DNA of 64,000 nt from Streptomyces rishiriensis (GTDB lineage: Bacteria; Actinomycetota; Actinomycetes; Streptomycetales; Streptomycetaceae). Position numbers and translations under genes: made by a program. The stretch is taken from NCBI RefSeq assembly GCF_003112535.1, contig NZ_BEWA01000007.1:279792-343791 (forward strand), given 5' to 3'. Below are positions 19,121 through 27,286 of the stretch, in pieces (position 1 is the first letter of the stretch; each line of letters begins with the position of its first letter). The notes below the pieces were generated by a model. That model saw only the letters and a list, made by a program, of their open reading frames with translations. It made no database searches and had not been told where the DNA came from.

Positions 19121-21601
19121 ATGAACGCGATGACGGGTTCTGACACCGCCGGCGACGACCGGGCGGCGTGGCGGCCGGACGACCCCATCGACGAGTCGGC
19201 CACGGCCGGAGCCTGCGTGGACGCGAACGGCATCGTGACCAGGTGGAGCGAGGGAGCACGGCGGCTGCTCGGATACCGGTCCACGGAGGTAGTCGGCCGG
19301 CCCGCGGCATCACTGCTCACAGGCGAGCCGCCCGCCGAGACGCTTCGTTCCCTGAAAACGCTGCCGCGGTGGAACGGGACGGCGACTCTCCTGCACCGGG
19401 ACGGCCACCACCTCGCGGTGAACCTGCTGGCCCACCGCCGGGAGCCCGGCGGCGAGGACGAAGGCGAGGACCAAGGAGGCGGCGAGTGGCTCCTGGTCGC
19501 CCCCCTGGCCCGGTCGGCGTCGCCGCTCCACGACGACACGCTGGTGATGTGGGCGTTCACCCGGTCCCCGCTCACGACGGCGCTCTACGACACCGGCCTG
19601 CGGCTGCGGCGGGCGAACGCGGACATGGAGCGGGTGATCGGTCTGCCCGAGGCGGCGATGCAGGGGCTGCGCGTGTCGGAGATCGTGGTCGACCCGGAGA
19701 GCGACCGGACGGAACAGTGCATGCGGCGGGCGCTGGAGACCGGCGAACAGCAGCATCTGCAGCAGTCCCTGCACCTGGCGGGCCATGAGAGCGCGAGCGT
19801 CTGGACGACGTTGCTCACCCCCGTGCGGGACGCCGAGGGAACGATACGGGGAGTGCTCCTCTCCGCGTACGACGTGACCGAGGAGCACCTGGCCCGAGGG
19901 CGCCTGGCCCTGCTCAACGAGGCCAGCATCCGCATCGGCAGCACCCTGGACCTCGCCCGGACCGCGCAGGAACTCGCCGACGTGGCCATCCCTCAACTCG
20001 CCGACTTCGTCACCGTCGACCTGCTTCCCGCCATCGAGGGCGGCGACGACCCGCGCGCCGGCTCGCCGCCCAGCCCCGTCATGCTGCGCCGTGTCGCCTA
20101 CCAGTCCGTCCTGGAGGGCTGCCCCGAGGTCGTGGTGGTACGCGGAACGGTGGCCGCGTACCCGGACGATTCGACCGCGGCCAGATGCCTGACCACCGGC
20201 CGGCCGCTGATCGAGAACGTGACGGCTTCCGCGATGGACCGGGTGGCGAGCCAGACCCCGGACCGGGCCGAGCGGATGCGGCACTACGGCTTCCACTCCG
20301 TGCTGGCGGTGCCGATGCGCGCCCGCGGCATCACCCTCGGCGTGGCCACGTTCTCCCGCCACCGGCACCCGGAACCCTTCGAGCAGGACGACCTGCTCCT
20401 GGGCGAGGAGATCACCGCCAGAGCCGCCGTCTGCATCGACAACGCCCGCCGCTACAGCCGCGAGCGCCGCACCTCCCTCACCCTTCAGAGCAGTCTCCTG
20501 CCGCAGCGGCTGCCCCCGCAGGCCGCCGTCGACATCGCCTCCCGCTACCTCCCCGCCAGCACGCAAGCCGGCGTCGGCGGCGACTGGTTCGACGTGATCC
20601 CGCTGTCCGGCGCCCGGGTCGCACTCGTCGTCGGCGACGTCGTCGGCCACGGCATCCAGGCCTCGGCCGCCATGGGACGACTGCGTACCGCCGTGCGCAC
20701 CCTCGCCGATGTCGACCTTCCGCCCGACGAGCTGCTGACCCACCTGGACGACATGGTCATCCACCTGTCCGCCGAGGCCGAAAGCGCGGCCGACGTCGTC
20801 GGCGACATCGGCGCGACCTGCCTGTACGCCGTCTACGACCCGGTCTCCCGGCGCTGCGCCATGGCTCGCGCGGGCCACCCCGTACCCGCGCTGGCGACCC
20901 CGGACGGCGCCGTCGTGTTCCCCGACATACCCGCGGGCCCGCCGCTGGGGCTGGGCGGCCTGCCCTTCGAGGTCACCGAGATCGAGCTGCCCGAAGGAAG
21001 CATCCTCGCGCTGTACACCGACGGCCTCATCGAGGCCCGCGGCCGCGACCTCGACGAAGGTCTCGACGCACTGCGCAAGGTGCTGGCCCGGCCGGCTCCG
21101 TCCCTGGAGAGCACCTGCGACACCGTGCTCCAGACGCTTCTCCCGGACCACCCGGCCGATGACGTGGCGCTGTTGATGGCCCGCACCCGCGCCCTGGACG
21201 CGGCCCATGTCGCCACCTGGGACGTGCCGCCCGATCCCTCGGCGGTCGCCGAGACCCGTAAGAACGCCACCCGGCAGCTGGCCGCCTGGGGCCTGGACGA
21301 GGCCGCCTTCGTCACCGAACTGGTGGTCAGCGAACTCGTCACCAACGCCATCCGTTACGGCGGCGCCCCCATCCAGCTCCGCCTCATCCGCGACCGCAAC
21401 CTCATCTGCGAAGTCTCCGACGGCAGCAACACCACCCCCCATCTGCGCCGCGCGCGCACCTTCGACGAAGGCGGCCGCGGCCTGCTCCTCGTCGCTCAGC
21501 TCACCCAGGGCTGGGGCACTCGCCAGACGTACAGCGGCAAGACGATCTGGGCCGAACAGACCCTCTCCCCGCCTTCTCCACCGTCGACGGAGACGGACTG
21601 A
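19121..21601 (+). CDS. SpoIIE-type phosphatase with PAS, GAF and kinase-like ATPase domains
   Basis: An 826-aa signalling protein. Order of domains: PAS (~25-110, ANGIVTRWSEGARRLLGYRS), a second PAS (~145-260), GAF (~265-440), PP2C/SpoIIE phosphatase (~450-680, with GGDWFDVIPL, VVGDVVGHGI and ALYTDGLIEA) and a C-terminal RsbW-like HATPase (~705-820, VVSELVTNAIRYG). Streptomyces have many such proteins, which control anti-anti-sigma factors by dephosphorylation and phosphorylation. It is cytoplasmic; no membrane span is seen. ATG 19121 is used because GAGGGCGG precedes it; the frame is open further upstream through the divergent promoter. Partner anti-sigma factors are not in this window. Confidence 0.85.
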   Translation: MNAMTGSDTAGDDRAAWRPDDPIDESATAGACVDANGIVTRWSEGARRLLGYRSTEVVGRPAASLLTGEPPAETLRSLKTLPRWNGTATLLHRDGHHLAVNLLAHRREPGGEDEGEDQGGGEWLLVAPLARSASPLHDDTLVMWAFTRSPLTTALYDTGLRLRRANADMERVIGLPEAAMQGLRVSEIVVDPESDRTEQCMRRALETGEQQHLQQSLHLAGHESASVWTTLLTPVRDAEGTIRGVLLSAYDVTEEHLARGRLALLNEASIRIGSTLDLARTAQELADVAIPQLADFVTVDLLPAIEGGDDPRAGSPPSPVMLRRVAYQSVLEGCPEVVVVRGTVAAYPDDSTAARCLTTGRPLIENVTASAMDRVASQTPDRAERMRHYGFHSVLAVPMRARGITLGVATFSRHRHPEPFEQDDLLLGEEITARAAVCIDNARRYSRERRTSLTLQSSLLPQRLPPQAAVDIASRYLPASTQAGVGGDWFDVIPLSGARVALVVGDVVGHGIQASAAMGRLRTAVRTLADVDLPPDELLTHLDDMVIHLSAEAESAADVVGDIGATCLYAVYDPVSRRCAMARAGHPVPALATPDGAVVFPDIPAGPPLGLGGLPFEVTEIELPEGSILALYTDGLIEARGRDLDEGLDALRKVLARPAPSLESTCDTVLQTLLPDHPADDVALLMARTRALDAAHVATWDVPPDPSAVAETRKNATRQLAAWGLDEAAFVTELVVSELVTNAIRYGGAPIQLRLIRDRNLICEVSDGSNTTPHLRRARTFDEGGRGLLLVAQLTQGWGTRQTYSGKTIWAEQTLSPPSPPSTETD

Positions 21602-21816
21602 TCCCGTGAGGATCCTGGCGCCCCCTGCGGCACCGGCGTCGACGGCAAAGCGGATTCCCTTGCCGACGCGCCGATGCTCCACCCCGGGGCGGAGCATCGT
21701 CCCTGACGTCCACCGGCTCGTCCGATCAGTCGGCGGGAGGTTGCCCCGACCACCGGGGACGGGACATCGGCCCTGCGGACCACCGCGAAGGCATCACTCC
21801 GGGCCGCCCTCGTGCG

Positions 21817-22690
21817 TCAGTCCGTTTCGATGCTGTCCAGCACGTTCAGCCTCGCGGCCCGTCGGGCCAGCCACAGCGCCGCCAGCAGACCCACCAGAGC
21901 CGCACCGACGACGTAGGCGGCGAGTTGCGCGTAAGGGAAGACGGTCGTGAGTCCGGTCATCGCACTGCTCAGCAGCCGGACGCCGGCCAAGGCCAGGAAG
22001 CTGCCGATGGCGATGCCCAGGGCCGCGCCGAAGGACGCGATCAGGACCGACTCCAGGCGGACCATCCGCCGCACCGCACTGCGGGACAGTCCGACCGCTC
22101 CGAGCATGCCTATCTCGCGCTTCCGCTCCAGTACGGCCATGGCAAGGGTGTTGACGACGCCCAGGGCCGCGATGATCACGGACAGGGCGAGCAGTGCGTA
22201 CATGGCGTCCAGCAGCAGGCTGATCTGCGAACTGAAGTGGTCCCGCATCTGCTGCTTCGTACGGACGTTGATGAGCGGGTTGTCGCCGGTGGAATCCTTG
22301 AGCGCCTGTTGCAGTGACGCTCTGGCCCCGGTGACCCCTTTGACCAGGACCGTGCTGTAGAACGGCGCGGTGGTGTGCGGGCTCAGCACCGACCGGCTCA
22401 TCAGCACGGATCCGAGTACCTCGCTGTTCCGGTAGACCCCGCCGACCGTCAACCGGCCGCTGCTGCCGTCCGGATAGGTCACCGGGACCGTACTGCCGAC
22501 GGCCCAGCCGTCGTTGACCACGTGGTCCTGGTCGACCAGGATCTCGCCCCGCCGCAGGGCCGCGGTGGAGCCGCTGACCATGTTCGGGACGATCAACCGG
22601 TCGAAGCTCTTCGCGTCGACGCCGGTGACGGGAAGGTCCTTGCCGCCCGAACGGAAGCGCTGGTCGTCCCGGCCATGCCGTCGGCCTGCC
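21817..22690 (-). pseudogene. FtsX-like ABC transporter permease, C-terminal part only
   Basis: The last ~290 residues of a large MacB/FtsX-type permease (normally ~800-850 aa). It begins abruptly in the extracytoplasmic domain (RSGGKDLPVTGVDAK), continues through LVDQDHVVNDGW and the last three membrane helices (DAMYALLALSVIIAALGVVN, RLESVLIASFGAALG, YVVGAALVGLLAALW) and ends NVLDSIETD. Upstream at ~22690 the similarity stops next to the end of the epimerase gene. No ABC ATPase gene is nearby. An ATG at 22596 could start a 259-aa product, but it would not form a working transporter. Confidence 0.75.
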
Positions 22691-22707
22691 GGTGTGGCGG
22701 TGGGAGT

Positions 22708-23610
22708 TCAGCCGACCTCGTTGCGGACGGAGGTGTCGAGGTCGGTGGCGGTCAGGCCGAAGGTCTCGGCGGTCTCCGTCGCGTCCATGTGGAACGGCGC
22801 GTACCACTGGTAGTCCATCTCGGCCATCTCGCGGGCGATCGGCACGATCAGCCCGGCCGTACGCGTCACGGAGCGCGGTATCTGGATGAGTTTGATCGGT
22901 GGCCGGCCTGCCGCGACGGCGTAGCGCCGCGCCAGCTCGCGAATGGTGACGGCCGGCGCGGACGGCACGTGCCAGGGTCGGCCCCACGCGCGTTCTTCCG
23001 AGGCCAGCGTGATGAGGGCCTGTGCCATGTCGCCGTTGAAGGTGAAGGTGTGCGGCATGTCCAGGTGGCCGGTGATCCAGGCCGCTTTCCCCTTCTGCAG
23101 GGCCGACTTGATGAGCAGGGAGTAGATGCCGTTGGCGTCCTTGCCGATGTAGTCGGAGCCGCGGACCTCGACGGTGCGGATCCCCCCGGCGAGGGCTTGT
23201 TCCCACATGCGTCTGCGCAGGCGGCCCTTGTGCCCGGTGGCGGCCATGGGGGTGTGTTCGTTCATCCGGCCGCCGGGCTGCGGACCGTAGGCGTAGAGGC
23301 TGCCGGTCAGCGCGAGGACGGCGTCGTTCGCCTTGGCGGCGGTGATGGCCGCCGTCTGCAGGGGCGGCAACAGGCGCTCCCACATCGTGTATGAGGGTGG
23401 ATTGGCGCAGTGGTAGATCACTTCCGCGCCGCGGGACAGCTCGGTCAGGCGGGACGGGTCGGACGCGTCCGCGGCGACCCGGTCGACCAGCGGGTGCTCG
23501 GGGCCGGTGCCGCTGCGGGTGACGATCCGGACGCTCTCGCCGCGCTCGGCGAGCAGACGAGCGACGTTGGTACCGATGGAACCGGCACCGATGATGACGT
23601 GCTTGGCCAT
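22708..23610 (-). CDS. NAD-dependent epimerase/dehydratase family protein
   Basis: A 300-aa extended-SDR-like protein. It has an N-terminal Rossmann motif GAGSIGTNVARLLAERG, a Ser-containing TGSLYAYGP where the epimerases have their catalytic Ser/Tyr region, and a C-terminal substrate domain. The classic YxxxK is not obvious, as in many atypical SDRs, so it may be a reductase or a NADP sensor rather than an epimerase. It follows the Dabb gene on the same strand with a 28-bp gap and is likely in the same TetR-controlled unit. Confidence 0.75.
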   Translation of the reverse strand: MAKHVIIGAGSIGTNVARLLAERGESVRIVTRSGTGPEHPLVDRVAADASDPSRLTELSRGAEVIYHCANPPSYTMWERLLPPLQTAAITAAKANDAVLALTGSLYAYGPQPGGRMNEHTPMAATGHKGRLRRRMWEQALAGGIRTVEVRGSDYIGKDANGIYSLLIKSALQKGKAAWITGHLDMPHTFTFNGDMAQALITLASEERAWGRPWHVPSAPAVTIRELARRYAVAAGRPPIKLIQIPRSVTRTAGLIVPIAREMAEMDYQWYAPFHMDATETAETFGLTATDLDTSVRNEVG

Positions 23611-23638
23611 GACGGTTTCTCCTTCTCCGGGGTATCGG

Positions 23639-24043
23639 TCAGTCGTCCACGCCGGAGCCGGTATAGGTGGGTACGTCGGCGAGCATGCCGGCGATCTGCG
23701 GGTTGAGCTCGTTGCGGCGCCGGTGCAGTTCCTGGATCTTGGCGTTCAGGTCGGGGTCGTCGTCGTCACTGACGTCGAAGATCTCCAGCCGTTCGACCAG
23801 GTGCAGCCCGAGGTGGTCGGTCTGGTAGGTGGTCGGGTGCGTCAGGTAGGCGAAGAGCCCGTCGAGATGTTCGACGACGAACACCGCGCCGTACGTGTAG
23901 TCGCCGCCGTGGTCGCGGCCGACGACGAAGGACTTGATGGCGGGGTTCGACCGGCCCTGATTGCGCCAGCTCTCCAGCACCCCTTCGATCTGCTCAGGCG
24001 TCGCAGTGGCCTTCATCGTGACTCTGTTGATGTGGTAAATCAT
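23639..24043 (-). CDS. Dabb (stress-responsive alpha/beta barrel) domain protein
   Basis: A 134-aa protein of the dimeric alpha/beta-barrel type: IYHINRVTMKATATPEQIEG, then IKSFVVGRDHG and FVVEHLDGLFAYLTHP. The Dabb family includes small stress proteins and cyclases that bind hydrophobic ligands. It is the first gene of a leftward pair with the epimerase. Its start is 18 bp from two palindromic TetR-type boxes, so it is very probably repressed by the divergent TetR gene. Confidence 0.8.
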   Translation of the reverse strand: MIYHINRVTMKATATPEQIEGVLESWRNQGRSNPAIKSFVVGRDHGGDYTYGAVFVVEHLDGLFAYLTHPTTYQTDHLGLHLVERLEIFDVSDDDDPDLNAKIQELHRRRNELNPQIAGMLADVPTYTGSGVDD

Positions 24044-24060
24044 GACTTACTACCCGTTCC

Positions 24061-24089
24061 TAACGTCGTTATAATTCCTAACGGCGTTA
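24061..24089. promoter_or_regulatory. Twin palindromic operators for TetR regulator
   Basis: Two 11-bp palindromes, TAACGTCGTTA (24061-24071) and TAACGGCGTTA (24079-24089), are centred 18 bp apart. A perfect TATAAT (24070-24075) overlaps them. They lie between a TetR gene and a divergent Dabb gene, which fits one operator bound by a TetR dimer pair and blocking both promoters. Confidence 0.75.
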
Positions 24090-24165
24090 ACTATGACGCG
24101 CGTCGCCGGCGCGGTCAAGACGGTGACTAGTGTTCGAGGACACCATCGAAGCGAAGTGACGGACC

Positions 24166-24783
24166 ATGCCGACCAGCACGAGACGGGCCCGCGAACGGGC
24201 GAACACCCGGGAGCGGATCATCGAGGCCGCGCTGCACGTCCTCGAGACCGAGGGCATCGCGGCCCTGACGATCCGGCGCATCGCCACCGATGTCGAATAT
24301 TCCGCGCCCGTCGTCTACCAGCACTTCGCCAACAAGGACGCGCTCGTACTGGAGCTGGTCGCGCACGGTCACCGCCTGATGCTGAGCGAGTTCCGCCAAG
24401 CCGCGCAGGAGCCCGATACGGACCGGCGCATGACGCGCATTGCGTCGCAGTACGTCCGGTTCGCCGGCGAGCACCCCCACCTCTTCCAGATCATGAACGA
24501 CCCGATGGTCGACGCGGACGAACGCCGGCGCGTCGCAGAACCGGTCATCGACGTCCTCAAGGAGATGCTCACCTCCTGGTCGGCTGCACACGACGTGGTC
24601 CTGGCCGATTTCGACCAGGCTTGTGAGATCCTCTGGGGCACGCTGTACGGCATCGCGTCGCTCAGTTACCTCGGCAGCGTCGGCAACGATCGCGCCCGCT
24701 GCCTCGCCGAACAGGCGCTTCGCACGATCCTCCTCGGTTGGCGAACCGAGACGCCGGCCAACGGTCGCCCGGCGAGCAGCTAA
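24166..24783 (+). CDS. TetR-family regulator
   Basis: A 205-aa TetR regulator. The DNA-binding domain is clear (RERIIEAALHVLETEGIAAL, TIRRIATDVEYSAPVVYQHF, ANKDALVLELV). The C-terminal part (WGTLYGIASLSYLG) matches the TetR_C_33-like group often tied to WHG-domain proteins. The promoter gap holds two TAACGNCGTTA palindromes, most likely its own operator, and it should control the divergent Dabb/epimerase pair as well as itself. Its 3' end faces the vapC gene. Confidence 0.85.
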   Translation: MPTSTRRARERANTRERIIEAALHVLETEGIAALTIRRIATDVEYSAPVVYQHFANKDALVLELVAHGHRLMLSEFRQAAQEPDTDRRMTRIASQYVRFAGEHPHLFQIMNDPMVDADERRRVAEPVIDVLKEMLTSWSAAHDVVLADFDQACEILWGTLYGIASLSYLGSVGNDRARCLAEQALRTILLGWRTETPANGRPASS

Positions 24784-24868
24784 GGGCTCTGACCACTGTG
24801 GTTCGCCGGGTTTAGAGGGAGGACCGGAGTGTTCGTCGAGATCGTCTTCGTGTTCCTGCCTCCGGAGA

Positions 24869-25276
24869 TCAGGCTCGTGCGTCTCGCTGCTGAACTTCCT
24901 TGAGGACCCCGGCCACGGTCGCGAAGTCATGGTCCACGTGGAGGACAGTGTGCCCATGGTGGACAGCTGTCGCACACACCAACAGGTCGATCGCTCCCGC
25001 CGCCCGATGCTGGCCCCTCTGGGTCAGTTTGTACTGGGCGGTGTCGACCCACCGCCAGGCGTTCTTCGGAACCGGAGAGAGCAGACAGAGCGCGTCCAGC
25101 TCCTCGGCCAGTTCATCTCGGTGAGACGGACTGGTCGCCGAGTAGAGGAATTCGGCACGTGTCGGCTCGCAGATGTGGAACACCCCGGCGGCGATGTGTC
25201 CCTCCCAGGGGCGCAGCGCACCTGGGGTACGGAACAGATGCCACAGAGCCGAGGTGTCCACCAGATACGTGATCAC
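24869..25276 (-). CDS. vapC: PIN-domain ribonuclease toxin VapC
   Basis: A 135-aa PIN-domain toxin. The acidic residues expected for metal binding are present: Asp7 (YLVDTSALW), Glu in PTRAEFLYS, Asp in GAIDLLVCA, and the last acidic pair in HVDHDFATVA. VapC toxins cut tRNA or rRNA when freed. The ATG overlaps the stop of the antitoxin gene by four bases (ATGA), the normal vapBC arrangement. It lies about 0.8 kb from the Wadjet operon. Confidence 0.85.
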   Translation of the reverse strand: MITYLVDTSALWHLFRTPGALRPWEGHIAAGVFHICEPTRAEFLYSATSPSHRDELAEELDALCLLSPVPKNAWRWVDTAQYKLTQRGQHRAAGAIDLLVCATAVHHGHTVLHVDHDFATVAGVLKEVQQRDARA

Positions 25277-25506
25277 TCGAAGGCCTCGCGCCGCGCACGC
25301 TTCTCGGCTTCACGCGCCGCTGCGGCCTGCTCGAACTCGCCGCGCTCACCTCGCGCGGCCAGCTTCTCCGCGGCCTCAAGCCTCTTGATCCGCGCCACGT
25401 AGTCCCGAAGCGCCGCGTTGACGGTCTCCTTCTTCGTCGTGGCACCCATGAGCCGCATGGCCTCGGCCAGCGCCTCGTCGTCGAGATCAATCTGAGTGAC
25501 GGACAC
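25273..25506 (-). CDS. vapB: Antitoxin VapB
   Basis: A 77-aa antitoxin. The N-terminal ribbon-helix-helix (SVTQIDLDDEALAEAMRLMG, then TTKKETVNAALRDYV) binds DNA, and the charged helix at the C-terminus (EKLAARGERGEFEQAAAA) should wrap the toxin. I start it at GTG 25506, eight bases after GGAGG, rather than at the ATG 33 nt upstream, because relatives begin at SVTQIDLDD. It precedes and overlaps vapC. A palindrome 15 bp upstream is the expected autoregulatory site. Confidence 0.85.
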   Translation of the reverse strand: MSVTQIDLDDEALAEAMRLMGATTKKETVNAALRDYVARIKRLEAAEKLAARGERGEFEQAAAAREAEKRARREAFE

Positions 25507-25520
25507 CGGGGACACCTCCA

Positions 25521-25537
25521 GCATACGTAATGTATGC
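25521..25537 (-). promoter_or_regulatory. Palindromic operator upstream of vapBC
   Basis: GCATAC-GTAAT-GTATGC, a perfect 6-bp inverted repeat with a 5-bp centre, just upstream of the vapB ribosome site. It fits autorepression by a VapBC complex. Confidence 0.65.
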
Positions 25538-25782
25538 ATCCAAGATACATCGCCAACATTGCAGACGACGACCGATCACAAAAGACCGCTCATCAGCAGG
25601 GCCTGCTGCACCCCGACACAAATCACCCCATGGAGCCCATGATCGGATTGACCGTAATCGGCGTCCCGAATCTGTCCTGCCGATCATGAAAACACGCATG
25701 TAGACGCTCTACGAGCGTCCCTCAACTCGCCGCCCAGCCCGCATAGTCGCCGCTCGGATCGATTCTCCTCGCGTAGCGAGTG

Positions 25783-25828
25783 GTGGGGCGGGTGGGACTC
25801 GAACCCACGGCTGACGGATTATGAGTCC
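25783..25828 (-). repeat. tRNA 3' fragment (CAU anticodon), att-like site
   Basis: Read on the minus strand this is the 3' part of a tRNA: anticodon-stem and loop GGACTCATAATCC, variable loop, T-arm GGGTTCGAGTCCC and acceptor GCCCCACCA. The D-arm and 5' acceptor strand are missing. It is 45/46 identical to the copy at 53824-53869. A block running from the anticodon loop to the 3' end is the usual identity segment of tyrosine-recombinase attachment sites. Confidence 0.8.
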
Positions 25829-26012
25829 TTTTCGGATCTTCCGATCCGTCCCCGCTCTTGCCTCGATCTTCCTATAGCAGCAGGTCAGAGGCGCTTTGCC
25901 GTTCTCTCTCCGCGTCGGCCTTCCTGATCTTTCCGGGTCCTTCCGTCCCCTGCGGGTCCCCTGGCGGTCCTGGGAGCCTCCCCGTGGGGGGAGCCTGGGA
26001 CACGCGGTGAGA

Positions 26013-26032
26013 CGGCTACGGCGCCGTAGCCG
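26013..26032 (-). terminator. Terminator hairpin of Wadjet operon
   Basis: A perfect 20-bp palindrome, CGGCTACGGCGCCGTAGCCG, seven bases after the jetD stop codon. No T-run, as usual in Streptomyces. Confidence 0.6.
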
Positions 26033-26038
26033 CCCCGC

Positions 26039-27286
26039 TCACTGGCCGAGATCGGTCAGCAGGTCGTCGAGTACCGTCTCCTCCTCGATGCGCACGCCGA
26101 GTTCCGTGAGGGCAGCGGGCAGGTCCGGATCCCACGCGGCGGTGGTCGGCGTGCCGGTCAGGGGCGGGGCCAGGAGGGTGGCCGCGACGGCGGCACGGTA
26201 GTCGGCGGCCGTGTAGCGCCAGGGGTGCCAGGGGATGCGGCGCAGCAGGGCGGAGGCGATGCGCAGTCCGCCCCAGTCGAAGTCGCCGTGATAGCGCAGC
26301 GTGGTTCCCTGGGCGTGCAGGTGCCGCAGCAGGGTGAGGGCGGCGGCCGAGGGCTGACCCTGGAGGCAGACCAGCGGCGGGCAGGCGGTGCCCAGGGTGT
26401 CAGCCGCGACGGCCAGGACGGCCGGGTTCTCGCAGACGCGGACGACAGCAGGTGCCGTGCGCGGCGGCTGCCGGGTGAGCTGCCGTAGCGTCAGGACCGC
26501 CGGTTCGCCCTCGCCGGCCGCCCAGTCGAGGGCGGGGGAGCCGTGCAGGCCCAGGGTCAGGACCGTGGCGGACAGGGCGTCCTTGAGGAGTCCGGCAGAG
26601 GCCCAGGCCTCACGGCGCCATTCGGCTCCGCTGCCCTCTGGGAAGCCGGTCAGGGCGCGGGCACCGGACAGGACGAGGGTGGCGAGCGGGGTGCCGTCGT
26701 CGAGGGCGTGGGCGTCGTTGAGGGTGGCGGCGGCGAAAACGGACAGGGAGACGGCCGGGTCTGCGGGCAGCCGGCGCAGGGCCTCGGTCGTGCCGCCCAG
26801 AAGGCTCTTCGCCGCCTGCGGGGTACGGGCGAGCCGGCGTACGAGGCCGTCCGCGCGCAGCCGCTCGGCCCAGCCGGCCAGTTGGGGCCTGTGAGTGTGG
26901 ATGAGCTCGTCGAGCGGGGCGTACGCGTCCCGCCAGGCCTGCTCCTCCCGCTCGCGAACGTCGGCGACCCGGGCGACGGGTCCGGTGAGGGCGGTGACGG
27001 CGGAGCCCAGGCCGCCGGGGCTGACGCCGGAGCGGCGCAGGACGGCGTCCACCGTGTCGAGGCGCACGCTGAGCGAGCGTCCGGCGCCGGGGGCACGGCC
27101 CAGCAGCCGTTCTGCGGCGGCGCGCTGCGCGGGGGTGGGGTCGGCCAGGGTGACCGGGCCGGTCAGGGGCTCCTCCCGTGCCATGCGACGGCATACGCGG
27201 TCGACCAGCCAGGCGAGGTCCGGGCCACCGAGCAGCCGGGCCAGGCGGTCGCGGTCGACGGGCGCCGGGGGCCGCCCGTCGTTCAC
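26039..27286 (-). CDS. jetD: Wadjet type III nuclease subunit JetD (DUF3323/DUF2399, TIGR02679)
   Basis: A 415-aa protein, the last gene of the four-gene operon. The N-terminal half is the DUF3323-type arm. The C-terminal DUF2399 domain is Toprim-like: a catalytic-type Glu in CENPAV (~residue 286) and the acidic GDFDWGG motif (~334-340). JetD is the subunit that cuts DNA in Wadjet, after the SMC complex has extruded a small circular plasmid. I place the start at GTG 27286, overlapping the jetC stop by four bases, in line with the other joints of this operon; a GTG at 27292 is also possible. Confidence 0.9.
   Translation of the reverse strand: MNDGRPPAPVDRDRLARLLGGPDLAWLVDRVCRRMAREEPLTGPVTLADPTPAQRAAAERLLGRAPGAGRSLSVRLDTVDAVLRRSGVSPGGLGSAVTALTGPVARVADVREREEQAWRDAYAPLDELIHTHRPQLAGWAERLRADGLVRRLARTPQAAKSLLGGTTEALRRLPADPAVSLSVFAAATLNDAHALDDGTPLATLVLSGARALTGFPEGSGAEWRREAWASAGLLKDALSATVLTLGLHGSPALDWAAGEGEPAVLTLRQLTRQPPRTAPAVVRVCENPAVLAVAADTLGTACPPLVCLQGQPSAAALTLLRHLHAQGTTLRYHGDFDWGGLRIASALLRRIPWHPWRYTAADYRAAVAATLLAPPLTGTPTTAAWDPDLPAALTELGVRIEEETVLDDLLTDLGQ

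Larger units (their letters stand above)
25540..26038. other. Intergenic between vapB and Wadjet operon
   Basis: Apart from the tRNA fragment and the palindrome at 26013-26032 I see no gene here. The less GC-rich stretch at 25540-25740 may hold the vapB promoter. A short hairpin (CGGATCTTCCGATCCG, 25832-25847) abuts the tRNA fragment. Confidence 0.4.

Noticed and set aside
25783..25857. A functional tRNA gene with CAU anticodon
   Set aside because: Only the part from the anticodon stem to the 3' end is present. No D-arm or matching 5' acceptor strand is found, so it cannot fold as a tRNA.
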